DNA from: Nanobdellota archaeon
Lineage (GTDB): Archaea > Nanobdellota > Nanobdellia > Woesearchaeales > GW2011-AR15
NCBI GenBank assembly: GCA_013335235.1
Contig: JAAXVZ010000082.1
Location: 678-6,113 of the forward strand
Direction: 5' to 3'
DNA: 5,436 nt
Part shown: positions 5,302-5,436 of the stretch, one piece after another
Layout of the letters: each line of letters begins with the position of its first letter
Numbering within the stretch: position 1 is the first letter of the stretch
The notes under the pieces: model-generated
The model's input: only the letters and a program-made list of their open reading frames with translations
Told to the model about the DNA's origin: nothing
Databases searched by the model: none
Program-made: the position numbers and the translations under genes

Positions 5302-5436
5302 GTGACTTTGCAGCCATATGCAAGTGGCGGCGCAAAAGCCACTGGAGCAGATATACTGGTTACTGCCTGCCCCAAATGTCAAATCCATCTCAAATGCGCT
5401 CAAAAGAATGCTGAAAATAATGACGTATGCCAGATT
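5302..5436 (+). pseudogene. Truncated Fe-S protein fragment, CCG/heterodisulfide-reductase type (runs off window)
   Basis: The frame is open to the right edge. From GTG 5302 it reads 45 residues, including GADILVTACPKCQIHLKCA with C23, C26 and C32. The ILVTACPxC pattern is the closing half of the cysteine-rich CCG domain found in HdrB/HdrD, GlpC and related ferredoxin-linked oxidoreductases, where these cysteines help hold an unusual [4Fe-4S] cluster. In the family this segment sits near the C-terminus, after an N-terminal ferredoxin-like part and a CCG motif. Here the frame is closed by tandem stops (TAATAA, 5272-5277), and nothing upstream encodes those parts in any frame I read. It is therefore most likely a 5'-deleted remnant. 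A small single-half protein started at GTG 5302 or TTG 5308, or an assembly join, are alternatives. Family recognition is fairly firm; pseudogene status is inference. Confidence 0.55.

Noticed and set aside
5318..5436. Second open plus-strand frame from the ATG at 5318, overlapping the Fe-S frame
   Set aside because: The peptide has no recognisable motif, while the competing frame shows the cysteine pattern of the CCG domain.
1..5436. CRISPR arrays, insertion-sequence ends, target-site duplications, toxin-antitoxin pairs or defence genes
   Set aside because: No spaced direct repeats, transposase-like protein or paired small toxin/antitoxin frames were seen; the readable genes are metabolic and glycan-related.

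Overview
The window looks archaeal, probably from an environmental genome; I cannot place the lineage. Four of the five intact genes have an A/T-rich TATA-like element centred about 27-29 bases before the start codon and almost no 5' leader, as in leaderless archaeal transcription. Arginine AGG/AGA and isoleucine ATA codons are used heavily. No transfer RNA, ribosomal RNA, CRISPR array or insertion sequence was seen.

Layout. Bases 1-259 are mostly non-coding, perhaps with the tail of an upstream gene and a weak hairpin, and end in the promoter of the first gene. Bases 260-1510 encode a full-length lysine 2,3-aminomutase (radical SAM, PLP-dependent). Bases 1557-2912 encode a multi-pass membrane protein of glycosyltransferase GT-C type. 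Bases 2987-3634 encode a PIG-L/LmbE-type zinc deacetylase, and bases 3672-4820 a GT-B fold glycosyltransferase of family 4. All four lie on the plus strand. On the minus strand, bases 5136-4783 encode a small histidine-rich, helical protein of unknown function whose 3' end overlaps that of the family-4 glycosyltransferase by 38 bases. From base 5302 to the window end there is an open frame with the C-terminal cysteine-rich signature of heterodisulfide-reductase-type Fe-S proteins. The N-terminal part of that family is not encoded upstream, so it looks truncated or decayed.

How they may work together. The three middle genes form a plausible surface-glycan or glycolipid cassette: a cytoplasmic GT-B enzyme adds a sugar to a carrier, a PIG-L deacetylase frees the amine of an N-acetyl sugar, and a membrane GT-C enzyme adds another sugar from a lipid-linked donor. 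This enzyme set resembles early GPI-anchor synthesis, but substrates cannot be read from sequence. The aminomutase would make beta-lysine; the acetyltransferase that would turn it into the osmolyte N-epsilon-acetyl-beta-lysine is not in the window.

The least explained items are the small histidine-rich gene, the truncated Fe-S frame and a perfect 12-bp hairpin inside the glycosyltransferase gene. I found no clear evidence of a new defence or mobile system.
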